Assembly (NCBI GenBank): GCA_963978905.1
Contig: OZ022256.1
Location: 47,478,001 to 47,542,000, forward strand
Origin: Trichostrongylus colubriformis
Taxonomy: Eukaryota; Nematoda; Chromadorea; Rhabditida; Trichostrongylidae
Reading direction: 5' to 3'
Length of the DNA stretch: 64,000 nucleotides
The translations under genes and the position numbers were made by a program. The notes under the pieces were generated by a model. It made no database searches. It had not been told where the DNA came from and saw nothing but the letters and a program-made list of their open reading frames with translations. Of the stretch, positions 9,334 through 20,339 are shown in pieces (position 1 is the first letter of the stretch; every line of letters begins with the position of its first letter).

Positions 9334-12055
9334 TTTTCGCCCACTCAATGATATCACTATACCGGATCGCTATCCATTGCCTCGTATTGAGGATCTGTTA
9401 ACGAGGGTGGCCGGCAAGCGGTTCTACACCTCCTTTGACTTGGCTTCAGGATAAATGCAATTGCTGCTTTCTCCAGAGAGCCAAGCAAAGTGTGGATGGG
9501 CTACCCATCGGGGAATATATCAGTTTGTGTATCTACCCTTTGGGCTCCGTAATGCGGGGGCGTACTTTTGCAGAGCAATGTCCCGGATCCTGGCCGGACT
9601 GGACGACAATTGTTTGGCTTACCTCGACGACATAATTGTTTTTGACGATGATTTCGACGCTCACCTCAGTTCTTTACGCAAGGTTTTGGACCGCTTTCGC
9701 AAGTTCGATATAAAAATTAACGGCAAAAAACTGACAAGCGTAGCGCAGTCCAAAATAACGTTCCTCGACCACGAAATCTCAGGCGCTACCTACGCACCAG
9801 CTGAACGTAACTTAACAGCCATCCGGGACCTGCCAGTCCCCACATCAGTCAAAGATGTGAAGAGCTTTCTAGGAATGGCCAATTTTTTCCGCAAGTTTGT
9901 CAAAGATTTTGCTTCCATCGCCGCCCCGCTTTATGCCCTATGCAAAGATGAAGCTGCTTTCCAGTGGGGTGAGGCTCAGGCCGTAACCTTTGCTCGGTTG
10001 AAAGAGGCTTTAATTCGTCGACCTTGTTTGGCCTTTCCACAAGATAGGGAATTTATTCTCCACACGGACGGTAGCAAGGTGGCAGTTGGTGCCGCTCTGC
10101 TGCAACAGCAGGACGCTAACCTCCCTCCGGCTGCGATCGGCTACTTCAGCAAAACATTGTCTCAGTCACAGCAAAAATGGAGTCCCACTCATATCGAGCT
10201 CTTCGCTATCATTAGTGCTCTTCTTTTCTTTCGTCCTACCATTTACGGCAACCACACACGGGTTTTGTGTGATCATCAACCCCTCACCTTCCTCTTGAGG
10301 CATCGGAAACCGCACGATCACCTGGCACGATGGGTGGTTGAACTACAGAGCTTTGGCATAACCATAGAGTACCACAAAGGGTCTTCCAACGTAGTGGCGG
10401 ATCATTTAAGCCGCAATGCGTCGCCAGCCAACCGTTTTGTGGACGGCGCCCCTGACAGTGAAGACATCATCGAGTTTCCCCGGTGCTTAGTACAGCGGAT
10501 GTCCTCCCCGCAACCCTCTGACTCTCATTCTCCGCCACTAGCACCTCCGCTCTATGTCCGCCCATACGACGCGCTGTTAGCCCAGAAACAAGACCCGCTA
10601 TGTAGCTCCATAATGCACTTCCTAGACACAGGTGTGTTCCCACCTGATACACCAGCGCATACGCGGGAGGCCAGCTATCAATGGATTGATCACTGTGTCA
10701 TCAAGCCCAACGGTTGTCTGTACTACGTAGGCTCCCCAGGTTCTGGCAGTAAACGACATCGGCCAGTTATCTTTCTCCCGCGGGCTCTTCAAGAAGCGGT
10801 GTGTCTGGCCCTTCACGACAGCCCTACTGCGGGGGGCCATTTTAACTGGAAAAAGACGCTGAATAAACTGTCACGTCGGTTCTTCTGGCCCTCAATGCGG
10901 GAGGACGTTTTCAAATATGTCCGCTCGTGCGAGGCTTGCCAGCGTAAACGTCCTCACCCTCACTCCCGCGAACTTCTGCTTCCGGTTCATTCAGAAGCTA
11001 TCTTCGATCGGGTTTATCTAGATCTTAGCGGACCTTACCACCGTTCCGATCACGGGAACAAATATATCATTTGCCTCATTGACCACTTCAGCAAATACGT
11101 AATTGCCGCCGCATTACCAGATTGTACCGTTCTCACGGTGGCGCACGCAATTATGACTCACTGTATCCTGATCTTCGGCGCAATGACGGTCCTCGTCTCT
11201 GACAATGCTTCTTACCTCAAAGGGGAACTCCTCACTGAGCTGGGCAAGTTACTTCAGATTGGCCGTTATTTCACCACACCCTATCATCACGAAGGCAATG
11301 GTGCTTGCGAGCGCGTATTTGCCACATTCCAGGAGATGCTCCGCACGTATATTAACAACGATCAGACCAATTGGGATGTGTTCTTGCCTGCCTGTACTTT
11401 AGCGTATAATACTACAGTACATAGCGCAACTAACGAATCACCTTTTTTCCTGATGTTTGGACGCGACCCCATCCTCAACATAGACTTACTCATCAAACAT
11501 CGTAGACAAGGGCATATTCTCTCGGAGGAGGATCACAGTCTCTACAAGGAGTCCCTCATTAATACCCTGCACGATCATTGGGCCGCTGCTGCAGCATTCA
11601 ACCGAAAGCGGAACGAAGTGGTGAAGCGCCAATACGACAAAAAGCACCTTCCTCCACTGAACATCAAGGCAGGGGACAGAGTATACCTTCGGGACTACGC
11701 TCCGAAACCGGGTCTTTCGGCAAAGCTTTCCTATCCGTGGCTGGGACAATTCCGCGTGGTAGCGGTGGATTATCCCCACCTCACCATCGTCAGCATAACC
11801 GCCCCACAGGCCAAGCCGAAACGAGTCTATATGAACCAGGTTAAACGATGTTTCACACTTTCTGGGCCAGTTTTCACGTCACCATGGCGACCTAAAACGG
11901 AAACACGGGAGCTTGACACGGTGGGAGCCCATACGGTGGCATTGGTGGGATATAATCACTCCCCGCTTTCCCCGCAACAATTTGATTCGATTTACACTTT
12001 TACTCCGAAACATCCTTACAATACGCGTTTCAGGACTCGATTGTCGTCGGTCTGA
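9310..12055 (+). CDS. Pol: RT palm, RNase H and integrase
   Basis: After the 9301-9309 frameshift the RT continues, with LDFRPLND just downstream. An in-frame stop at about 9450 interrupts the palm before a long open frame from 9455. The RT active site YLDD is near residue 56 of that frame. RNase H shows HTDGSK near 203, an E in THIELFA, and D in LCDHQPL. The integrase has an H-H-C-C zinc finger (about 454-496) and a D,D-35-E core with Asp near 523, Asp near 582 and Glu near 618. A C-terminal DNA-binding part holds GDRVYLRDY. The domain order RT-RH-IN is that of Gypsy/Metaviridae. The enzyme copies element RNA and inserts the cDNA. With the stop and frameshift this copy cannot make an intact Pol. 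Confidence 0.92.
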
Positions 12056-12437
12056 TGGCATTTCCTCTTCCGTCGATCCGATCCGACTACGAACACCTTT
12101 GTCTTTAACCTCTTCTCGGTCTATCCGCAGTTGTGAACGTATCGTTCTTACTCCGTCGTTGATGTCTTGCCGCATCTTTCCGTGATCGCGTCGTTTCACA
12201 CCTCGCCTACGCACAACGTTTTTCCCGACTCACTTTCCTCCCGTTTCAGATAAGTGACATAGGTATTCATGTCAAATAACGATTCGGCAGATCTGATGGG
12301 AGGACCGACCCGCTCCCGCGATTCAACGTCTCTTTCCCAGCCTCCCACGGCGGCTGCGAGAACAGCTCCCGCGAGCCGTGACGCGGGCATTGCAGGTCAT
12401 TCACATTTCTCGTGCCGGTCTTTCTCTTCTTTAATAG
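12056..12437 (+). other. Pol to accessory-gene spacer with candidate first exon
   Basis: An ATG at 12269 opens a Ser/Arg/Ala-rich frame that ends at a GT donor at 12396. The 42-nt stretch 12396-12437 ends in TAG and could be a short intron. Joining it to the next exon is off by one base, so either this exon carries an indel or the true first exon lies elsewhere. Confidence 0.4.
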
Positions 12438-13516
12438 TTCCGCTACAGGATCGCTTCCATCATCAAGTCACTTTCGGGTACATACCCAACTATCTGACTC
12501 ACTGCGTGTTACCGACACGTTACACACGTCGGTACTACACGGTCGCAATTCGTCGCCACGTGCGAATAACGACGACCAAACAGCTGCCTCATCTCGTACA
12601 GGTATGGTTCTTCTCGATAAATTGAGTACGTATTGTCACTTCGGCGGTGTTCCCTTCCAGTTCCATCAAGAGAAGGACAGCGACCGTCGTTCGATGAGCG
12701 ATCGGGAACACTGGCGCCGCGGCAACCACCTGCCCCATCGGACCCGGCGACAGCCCAACCCGCTGCGTCTTCAGGTAGGGTCTCTTATCAGTATCGTGTC
12801 AGTTTTTTTTCTCACAAAAACCCTCTTCTCCAGCGGCTTCGTCGGGCACGTCGACATCGCACTGGGCCGGGATAACCTTTGGACGGTCTTCAGAGGGTAT
12901 TCAACCCCATCCAGCCCATTCGCCTCGGTTTGCTTCCACGCCGGAAGGTTACAGCAACGCCTTCTCCCACCTCCATCCGTGGGCCATTCATATCCAACCT
13001 CGGCCGGACTGGACGGAACTGTCGGAAGACATGGTCACCGGGTCTCTTCCACTACACGTCTACAGGCACATCCCCTCACGGGGATACTTCAGCACGTCGT
13101 TCGCTCGCTCGCTGTTTCCGCGGCGATTCCTTGGACAGCCATCCTCGACGAACCCAGTGCCGATATTGGAGATCCCACGCATTGAAGATGTCGTCACTTT
13201 TCGGCAACACGCACAACAGCTCATCAACGATATCCTCAGTCACCGCTACGTCGACGACTCAACCGACATTGCCCGGTTACCGTCGACACCATCCGGCGCC
13301 CCACCGACGCGTTTGCTTCCTCCTCTTCTAGAGAACGGCACCCGACCTGTTCTATACCAGGTTGTCAGCCGGTTCTACGGCAACGGCGTCATTCTAGAAG
13401 CCAGAGATGACCTATGCAGTTCAAAACCGCTCCTGGAATGCAAAAACGACGAGTGTAAGCCGTCTGGCCCGCCGCGCCACGTTGTATTGCGCAACGGTCC
13501 TTCAGTCGCCCACTGA
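12438..13516 (+). CDS. Spliced accessory ORF of the LTR element, function unknown
   Basis: Three exons, 12438-12601, 12661-12774 and 12834-13516, are joined by two 59-nt introns with GT...TTCCAG and GT...CTCCAG borders. Each exon is open in a different genomic frame, and those frames are exactly the ones the intron phases require, giving about 320 codons and a stop at 13514-13516. Short introns of this size are typical of nematodes. The product is Pro/Ser/Arg-rich and probably disordered at first, then more folded after about 13030, with a small Cys cluster near the end (LCSSKPLLECKNDEC). I do not recognise it. An accessory gene 3' of integrase with its own introns suggests a spliced subgenomic mRNA. 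No ATG is visible in exon 12438-12601, so the start is unresolved. Confidence 0.6.
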
Positions 13517-13534
13517 CCATATGGTCTCCAAGTA

Positions 13535-14301
13535 TCTGGCCCATAATCCATCAGACTACTCAAAGCCGGGTAGAGTGGTTGGGGGTCCTTCTTCTGGGGT
13601 GCTGGCATATCTGATGTATTGGGTGCAGTTGGAACTGGATCAGGGTCAGAGTCGATTTCCATGGGTTCTTCAGGATCTTCTGGGATTCGTGATTCATTCA
13701 TAAGTTTGCAATAATTCTCTGACGACATACATTTCATAGCATGAGCGTCGGCCTTTAACTGCAGGTTACAGTCGTCTGTCACAAAAATGATTTTGTTAGG
13801 GCAGTCGGGTGGCAACTCGTCCTGAATTCTGTAAGCGCAACTCAATATACGTTCATCGTTGTTGCTGGCAACAAATCGGCTCGTGTTTTCGAACTAGGGG
13901 AGTCCTCCAAATAAACATATCTGCTTGCATTCACTTGACGAAGGCGACGCAATGCATCTCGAGATCTCGCACGTAAATTGGCATTGGTATTATACTTATT
14001 CAACTGATCCTACTCTTTCAATATCACGAATGGAACGACGATGAGGATAGGATTCGCCACGCTTAGTCCCATCACATCAGGATAATTCACAATAGAACAA
14101 GTGTCAAAAATAGCACATCCTCGAATTTGCGAAGGATGAAGAGGTGGACGGTAGACAAATAAATCCTGCGCTTGGACTCTGCCATCTGTAGAATTCGCAA
14201 GGGTTGATCTCAATTCACGGACGTCATTAGAGAACACTGATCCAATGCTTCCAGTTGCCAGCATGGATTGTGTATTTGACTCAAACTTGGGTAATTAAAC
14301 C
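13535..14301 (-). pseudogene. SL1-tagged cDNA of a PIN-domain (SWT1/SMG6-like) host gene inside the LTR element
   Basis: On the minus strand the sequence starts with an exact 22-nt nematode SL1 leader (14280-14301). A 15-nt 5'UTR and an ATG at 14264 follow. The encoded fragment has the landmarks of a PIN endoribonuclease domain: IFDTCS, the beta-strand IVVPFVILKE, NDERIL with a following acidic site, and FVTDDCNLQLKA. An acidic low-complexity stretch (EDPEEPMEIDSD) and LMDYGPDTW come next before homology stops near 13535. A TAG at 14010-14012 and a frameshift near 13860-13870 break it. No introns interrupt it and no poly(A) is present, so it looks like reverse-transcribed, 3'-truncated, trans-spliced mRNA. 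It lies antisense to the retrotransposon. SWT1 versus SMG6 cannot be separated here. Confidence 0.85.
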
Positions 14302-14568
14302 CGTGTAATCAGGATAACGTCTTCCCCAGAAGACTTTTCGGTAGTCTTATAGGTTTTTCGTTCAGGTTCGTGAAGCGGAGAGAGCACCGTGCGGTTGGGT
14401 CCACGCTTGTGAGTGACGTACGGTATGAGCGCAATCTCTATTGCTTTCTTCTCTTTCTCTATTCCTTTTCTTGTTCTTCTTTTCTTCAATTTCATCACTT
14501 GCTCAACCTCGCACCTGCATACTTGAACCATTCGCCTGGTACCTTAGCGTCCGAGGACGGACGTTCTG
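14302..14568 (+). other. 3' noncoding part of the LTR element
   Basis: Between the captured cDNA and the purine tract there is pyrimidine-rich sequence (14450-14500) and no supported gene. Confidence 0.5.
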
Positions 14569-14583
14569 GTGAAAGGGGGGAGG
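14569..14583 (+). promoter_or_regulatory. Polypurine tract
   Basis: The purine run GGTGAAAGGGGGGAGG ends directly at the first base of the 3' LTR, the expected place of the plus-strand primer. Confidence 0.8.
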
Positions 14584-14909
14584 TGTAAGAGCCAAGTTCA
14601 ACGAATAATGGAAGCGAGGGAACAAGCGATGAGTCACAACACAGTGCGCAGCTAACTTGCAAGCTTGCAGGGACGCGAGGATTGGAGACGAGCCAAGCGC
14701 GAGAGCACAAAGGAGGAGGAGCGCTCGGAGGGGCATTCGAGAGACAGCGACGCTGGAGCCGGCAGCCTCGGGCTCAGGACGTCTTCGTCAGATTGCGCTG
14801 TGACATGCGATATTCACTGTATTGATTCCATTGGTGTAGCTACCCGATAAACTGTTGTATTATCTACCGTGTTATGCTGCACACAGAGGGTAAAACCTCG
14901 GAAGATGAC
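14584..14909 (+). repeat. 3' LTR
   Basis: The 326-bp partner of 3004-3330 ends GGAAGATGAC and is followed by the TATAT duplication at 14910-14914. It is about 98 percent identical to the 5' LTR by eye. Confidence 0.93.
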
Positions 14910-14914
14910 TATAT

Positions 14915-15822
14915 ACATAAAGTAAAATGTGGCAGGATCAACACTTTTGAGAAAATTTGCTGATTAAGTTTATTCTAGGAGAGCTCCGAGACTTCAGTCA
15001 CGGCACACACCACATGTTCTCGGGCATAAACGTTGCGCATATTCGCCATACGAAGATCGCTCGCGGCACTTAGGTTTGAACTTGTCACAGTGCATTTGGT
15101 CAGCGTTGTCCCTGCAAGGCTGAAACGATTCTCATTGTAACTGGGACAATGTGAAATTCGCTGTAGTGAGCGATTCAGTGAGCTTACTAATGGTATATCA
15201 TCAAGTAAGCAAGCGTCACCTGGCGAGCCATCACTCCTTCTTTAGTGAAGGAATTGAGAACCATCAATGCGATGAGCACGTAGAAAATCATTTTTGTGTC
15301 GTTCGCAAAACTGCATATTCGGCGTTCTCACCCTCTTTTATACCATAACAAACGTACTCTATAACGGTCCAACGGTGCACTTTTCGTGTTATCCTGGAGA
15401 GAAGCAAACAAAAAGATTCGTTGCTTCCTTCGACAATCAAACAGCAAAGAACCATTGGTAGCGCATGTGAAACGGAGGATATCCAGCTGCCAGTAAGAAT
15501 AATCCTCACGTTGAGAGATAAATTATCTGTACAGCTGTTGCTCTTGCTACTCTCATGCAGATGGTGTGTCATTTTCCAACGGCTAGAAACAGCCGCAGCC
15601 CATTGAGCATTGTGGGGGCTGTAATTAGCGGAATATACTTTTTTCGTTTCTGGAAACCTTTATTTTTTTGTCCTGTTATCCATCTATTACAAAAAGGAGA
15701 CTCTTGTGACCTCTTGCGCAGATTATCAACTTTTGTTAGGCAAGGTTCCTGCATTTTGGAAGCATGCGTTAGAAAAAGGGATTCCCGAAATTGATGATGC
15801 TCATTGAGTATCAGAATTGAAG
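14915..15822 (+). repeat. Left inverted-repeat arm, main part
   Basis: This stretch pairs with 18550-19456 on the opposite strand with few differences. It resumes exactly where the left tip stopped before the LTR insertion. The open frames within it have no recognised domain and are probably not genes. Confidence 0.85.
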
Positions 15823-16200
15823 TAGTAAAAACTTATTGAAACAAAATTTTTCAAAACCTTAACACCCAAATTCTACGCACATTGGCTTTGCACCACATCT
15901 GAAATTGATGACCACATCAAAGCTGGAATTAGAAAGTTACAACAATATTTTATTTCTTGCCCATTGGATGAAGCTAGCAATAATAGTGGAATCATAAGCA
16001 AAAATTACGTACAAAACAGTGGGTATAGAATGCAATGATAACTGCATTGTGAACATCCAAAATGCTAATAATAAATGTACACATAAATATCGAAAATCAA
16101 GCCAATCTCACTGAAAGGCACCGGAAATTTAACAATAAAAATAAGGTCAATAATATGTACATATATCAGGTCTAACCGTATCTATAATTTAAGCTGTTCA

Positions 16201-17121
16201 ATGCTGCATAAATCATCTCTCAACTTTAGATTTATTACAGGAGCACAAAACAGTAGTCTCGAACCTTTTTCCTTAACACTTACCAAACTTTTGACATTCA
16301 TTAGGACCCATTTCATCAACTACAATAACACCATAAAAAGCATAAGCATACAGCTTTTCGGATATTGGGCAATTAGTAACATAAATATTAGTGAACAACT
16401 TCAAGATATAAAACTAAAACAGATGAAGTTTTCAGCTGATTTCATTAATATGTTCACCAATCTACCACACTCAAAATAATGCACAATTTCAAAGAAATTT
16501 TATAAATTTGTTCTAAAAACAGTAATTAAATTTTTTGTCAGTGATGACTTCAAAACATTTTATACAAACAATCTATCCTTCAAAAATTACAGTTATTACA
16601 TTATCATTCGCATAATATTTCTTCTGGATTACTTATTAAAAAATAGCTATTGTACATTTTCTTGGAAACCTTTCATTCAAAAAATAGTAGTTCCGCAAGG
16701 AAGCAATGTAGATCCCTTATTGGCTGATATAACCTTGCCCTACAATGAATACATTTTCTCTATTGAATTATATAGCACTCAGAAACTATAACTCAAACCT
16801 TTACATAATACAGACACTCAAACCATCCTTAATACATTCAGCAATATTATCTATGAAGAATAATGCAACTACCTTGATCTAGATATTAACATCATCGATA
16901 ACAAAATGCACACAAAAATGTATAATGAGACAGATAATTTTAAATTTACCATTAAACGATTCTCCAATTCGTTGAGTAACCTCTCTTGTCAAGTTGAGTA
17001 TAACATAATGTATTCCAAGCTACTCGGGACAGCAAGGACTTGTACAAACAAAAAAGATTTTTTGGATAGGTTAGGTCAAAATATACTAACGCACAATTAC
17101 AAGATCAGGTTACTGCGCTGA
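16201..17121 (+). pseudogene. Reverse transcriptase relic in the centre of the inverted-repeat element
   Basis: Three separated frames show RT motifs in order. The first, 16201-16479, has a block starting KSSLNFRFITG and a catalytic-motif-like FSADFINMFTNLP. At 16690-16740 there is VVPQGSNVDPLLADITLP, the usual PQGSxxSPLLAD motif. At 16865-17121, YLDLDINI is followed by KMYNETDNFKFTIKRF and a Cys-containing tail. The palm FADD-type box is not visible, and stops separate the blocks. The style resembles Penelope-like elements rather than LTR or LINE RT, but that placement rests on motif shape only. The surrounding sequence is AT-rich. Confidence 0.6.
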
Positions 17122-18549
17122 TACATTCATTCCTTGCCTTTTTAAATGTTTGATTAAAAACGAATTCATAAAATACAAATATAATTTATATCCAAAAACT
17201 TGAAAGATTTCTTTCTGAAACTCATAAATTCAGTTCGGCAATTTAAACGCGCTGATTTTTAACGTGGAGATTACTCTTGCGCATGCATGGTTAACAAAGG
17301 AGTAACTTAGTGCTTGCTTACATTTGCTTTTCCTGCTGGTGCTTCTCTGCTGTAAATGGTTATTAAGAGTCTAACCGACCAACAATCTAGTAATAAGGAA
17401 AATGACTATAGCAAATGAGAGAAAGTTATTAAAGCGTAATGGAAATGATAACAATTATATCAATTACGCATTATTTAGATGATTTCTCCCCATCAAAATA
17501 ATAGTTGACTGATGGAGAAGAAGAGTCCAGACCACATAGGAAAATCAAGAAAACCGAGGACCTTGGTGAGCTTACACAGCAACTGACTTCTATATAATGT
17601 CCAAACAATAGGTTTCAGTAAACATGTGGCTGCTCAATGAAGTATAGATATTGATGAGCACAGAGGGAGAAAATTCTTCTTTGTTTGGTTTCCGTCTAAG
17701 GGGTCGTGCGAAAGGTAAGCCAAACTAACTTTTTGTTACAAACAAGTAAATAATTGTTGCTGTTGGCAATAATACGTTGACATATCGTGTTCTGTATTTG
17801 GGACGAGGATCTCGCCTTGGGATCATTCACGCACTGGGGAAGAACAGAACAACCTGTTCCTTCGCTATACCTTGGCACAAAAATCCGTAGTTTCTAAGTG
17901 GGAATTGTATCTACTTATTGCACGGGCCTGAACCTGTGCAATAAAGAATTAGATAACAAACCTGGAACTACATCGAACAAAATGAGGGACTTGAAGAGCA
18001 TAGACCAAAGTGAATGAATCGAACAATTGCATCGAAAAAAAATACGAGATCGTACTATATGACGTTACTTGTCCCTTGTTACTTCAAAAGAATTCAGTTT
18101 ACCCGTGATAAGTTTGAGAAGAATGTGTATCTGCTTCAAGTTCTCTTCGCAAAGAAATGGAGCCTGACATTGTATTTATCGTGGCGAGCAGCAATTTTCA
18201 TGGATCCACTCTTTAACTGTTTCTATCAATCTGTTCGTCATATTTCTTCCTGATAAGTCAGAAGTGAACCATCTCAGAAGACTTCTCCCAATACACGTAG
18301 ACTTTCAACAAAGTGAGCAATAAAATTTTTATGGGTCACTTTGTTGAAAGCCTCAGAGATCAACCAAATCATATCACGTGATTTGGCAACAACCTTTGAA
18401 TTATGGAACTTGAGGAAGGAATCCTTGAAACTCTTGAGGTATAAGATTCATTTCAAGTAAAATAAGCGAACGCTTTTTCTAATAATTTTTCTCATTATCT
18501 TGATAGGTGCTGGAGTTATACTAGATGGTCAGAATTCTGATAACATCTC
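17122..18549. other. AT-rich centre between RT relic and right arm
   Basis: No supported gene was seen. A hairpin with a stem CTTTCAACAAAGTG and a loop of about 22 nt lies at 18302-18350. Confidence 0.45.
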
Positions 18550-19492
18550 CTTCAATCCTGATACTCAATGAGCATCATCAATTTTGGGAATCCTTTTTAC
18601 TAACGCATGCTCCCAAAATGCATGAACCTTGCCTAACAAAAGTTGATAATCTGCGCAAGAGGTAACAAGAGTCTCCTTTTTGTAATAGATGGATAACAGG
18701 ATAAAAAAATAAAGGTTTCCAGAAATGAAAAAAGTATATTCCGCTAATTACAGCTCCCACAATGCTCAATGGGCTGCGGCTGTTTCTAGCCGTTGGAAAA
18801 TGACACACCATCTGCATGAGAGTAGCAAGAGCAACAGCTGTACAGATAATTTATCTCTCAACGTGAGGATTATTCTTACTGGCAGCTGGATATCCTCCGT
18901 GTCACATGCGCTACCAATGGTTCTTTGCTGTTTGATTGTCGAAGGAAACAACGAATCTTTTTGTTTGCTTCTCTCTAGGATAACACGAAAAGTGCACCGT
19001 TGACCGTTATAGAGTACGTTTGTTATGGTATAAAAGAGGGTGAGAACGCCGAATATGCAGTTTTGCGAACGACACAAAAATGATTTTCTACGTGCTCATC
19101 GCATTGATGGTTCTCAATTCCTTCACTGAAGAAGGAGTGATGGCTCGCCAGGTGACGTTTGCTTACTTGATGATATACCATTAGTAAGCTCACTGAATCG
19201 CTCACTACAGCGAATTTCACATTGTCCCAGTTACAATGAGAATCGTTTCAGCCTTGCAGGGACAACGCTGACCAAATGCACTGTGACAAGTTCAAACCTA
19301 AGTGCCGCGAGCGATCTTCGTATGGCGAATATGCGCAACGTTTATGCCCGAGAACATGTGGTGTGTGCCGTGACTGAAGTCTCGGAGCTCTCCTAGAATA
19401 AACCTAATTAGCAAATTTTCTCAAAAGTGTTGATCCTGCCACATTTTACTTCATGTATATACATTACAGTTCAATAGACGGCACAGATATGA
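18550..19492 (-). repeat. Right inverted-repeat arm carrying the empty site
   Basis: This is the reverse complement of the left arm. At 19453-19462 it reads continuously across the position where the left arm holds the LTR retrotransposon, with a single TATAT, so it is the pre-insertion allele in paralogous form. Confidence 0.88.
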
Positions 19493-19880
19493 ATTTCAAA
19501 ACTTGATAGCACTCAAGAAAAGCCTAGATAGTTTGGAGCCTCAGAAAAGCGCATTACCACCCCTGTCCTAATGGGCTGTGGGCTCATATTCAGAGAAGCG
19601 CATGGAATGCGGCCGAAATGCGCGAAGTTCATGGAGGAGAACGTGTGGCGTAGGCCATGATTAAAGTCTTAGAGCTCTCCTCTGATAAACCTTGACAGCG
19701 AATTTTCTCGAAAAGTTGCTGTTTAGGTTTAATCGAAGAGAGAGTGTAGGTCTGCCACTTCACATCATAAAAATACATTTCAATCCAATGGATCGCAGAG
19801 ATACGAATTTCAAAATGTGAGAGCACTCAAAAGAAAAGTCCAAGCAATTTGAAGCCCTAGCCAAGCGCATTACCACCAAT
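19493..19880. repeat. Degenerate direct repeat of the arm end
   Basis: Sequence from about 19620 to 19880 repeats 19360-19570 in the same orientation at lower similarity. Shared landmarks are GAGCTCTCCT, GCGCATTACCACC and the stretch ending in TGTCCTAA. It suggests an old tandem copy of the element terminus. Confidence 0.6.
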
Positions 19881-20339
19881 GTCCTAAGGAGCTTTCTAAA
19901 GGGTATACTGCTTTCTCCCACTACCACAACTCAGTTTTGATCGTATATTTACTGCCATTATCAGCTACCGTATATATCTCACTGCCAGCAACGGGCTACA
20001 CATTAGGTTATCTGAACAAAATGTGCAGCGATGTGGTTTAGCAAATAAACCGTGCAACTTTACTGAATTACCACTCATGCAGGTGGATCCATCCACTTAT
20101 GTGATCCAAGAGTCATAGAGCTTGGAGTATTGTGACGCTACTCGCTTGATGGTGCGGTCCTTTACCCGTTTATGGACATTTGCGCACAACCTCATACTGA
20201 TTGTGCCAAACTTGCCTCGTGCAATTTCCCTTGACTGACTCAGTCTGAACCGAACTATTCCTCTGTCAGCTTTCACTTCTGCACACCTTTCTTTTGTGCT
20301 GACGTTAAGTAGCGTTGGCAAACCGTAGAGTGACAGCAA

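Larger units (their letters stand above)
3004..14909 (+). mobile_element. Gypsy-type LTR retrotransposon with extra genes and a captured host cDNA
   Basis: Two near-identical LTRs (327 and 326 bp; five substitutions and one single-base indel by eye) flank an 11.25-kb interior. A TATAT duplication lies at 2999-3003 and 14910-14914. The interior order is primer-binding site, long leader, gag, ectodomain plus protease ORF, RT-RNase H-integrase, spliced accessory ORF, antisense SL1-tagged PIN-domain cDNA, purine tract. Placement of the protease before RT and of the integrase last, with a gag CCHC knuckle, fits Metaviridae (Gypsy). At least one frameshift and one stop in the RT region, plus an offset at the start of gag, make this copy non-autonomous. 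The LTR similarity implies fairly recent insertion. Confidence 0.92.
2968..19492. mobile_element. Element with ~940-bp terminal inverted repeats (interrupted by an LTR retrotransposon)
   Basis: The left arm is 2968-3003 plus 14915-15822. The right arm, 18550-19492, is its reverse complement with few mismatches. Removing the LTR retrotransposon leaves arms of about 944 and 943 bp around a 2.7-kb centre that holds a decayed reverse transcriptase. Outside 2968 and 19492 the two sides diverge at once. I did not find a convincing target duplication at the outer ends. The class is open: a DNA transposon with long inverted repeats or an inverted arrangement of a Penelope-like element both fit. A degenerate extra copy of the arm end follows at 19493-19880. 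Confidence 0.75.

Noticed and set aside
12269..12395. First exon of the accessory gene
   Set aside because: The phase is off by one relative to the next exon, so it was kept only as a candidate.
14503..14736. Minus-strand ORFs across the LTRs
   Set aside because: They occur in both LTR copies as a by-product of GC-rich sequence and have no domain.
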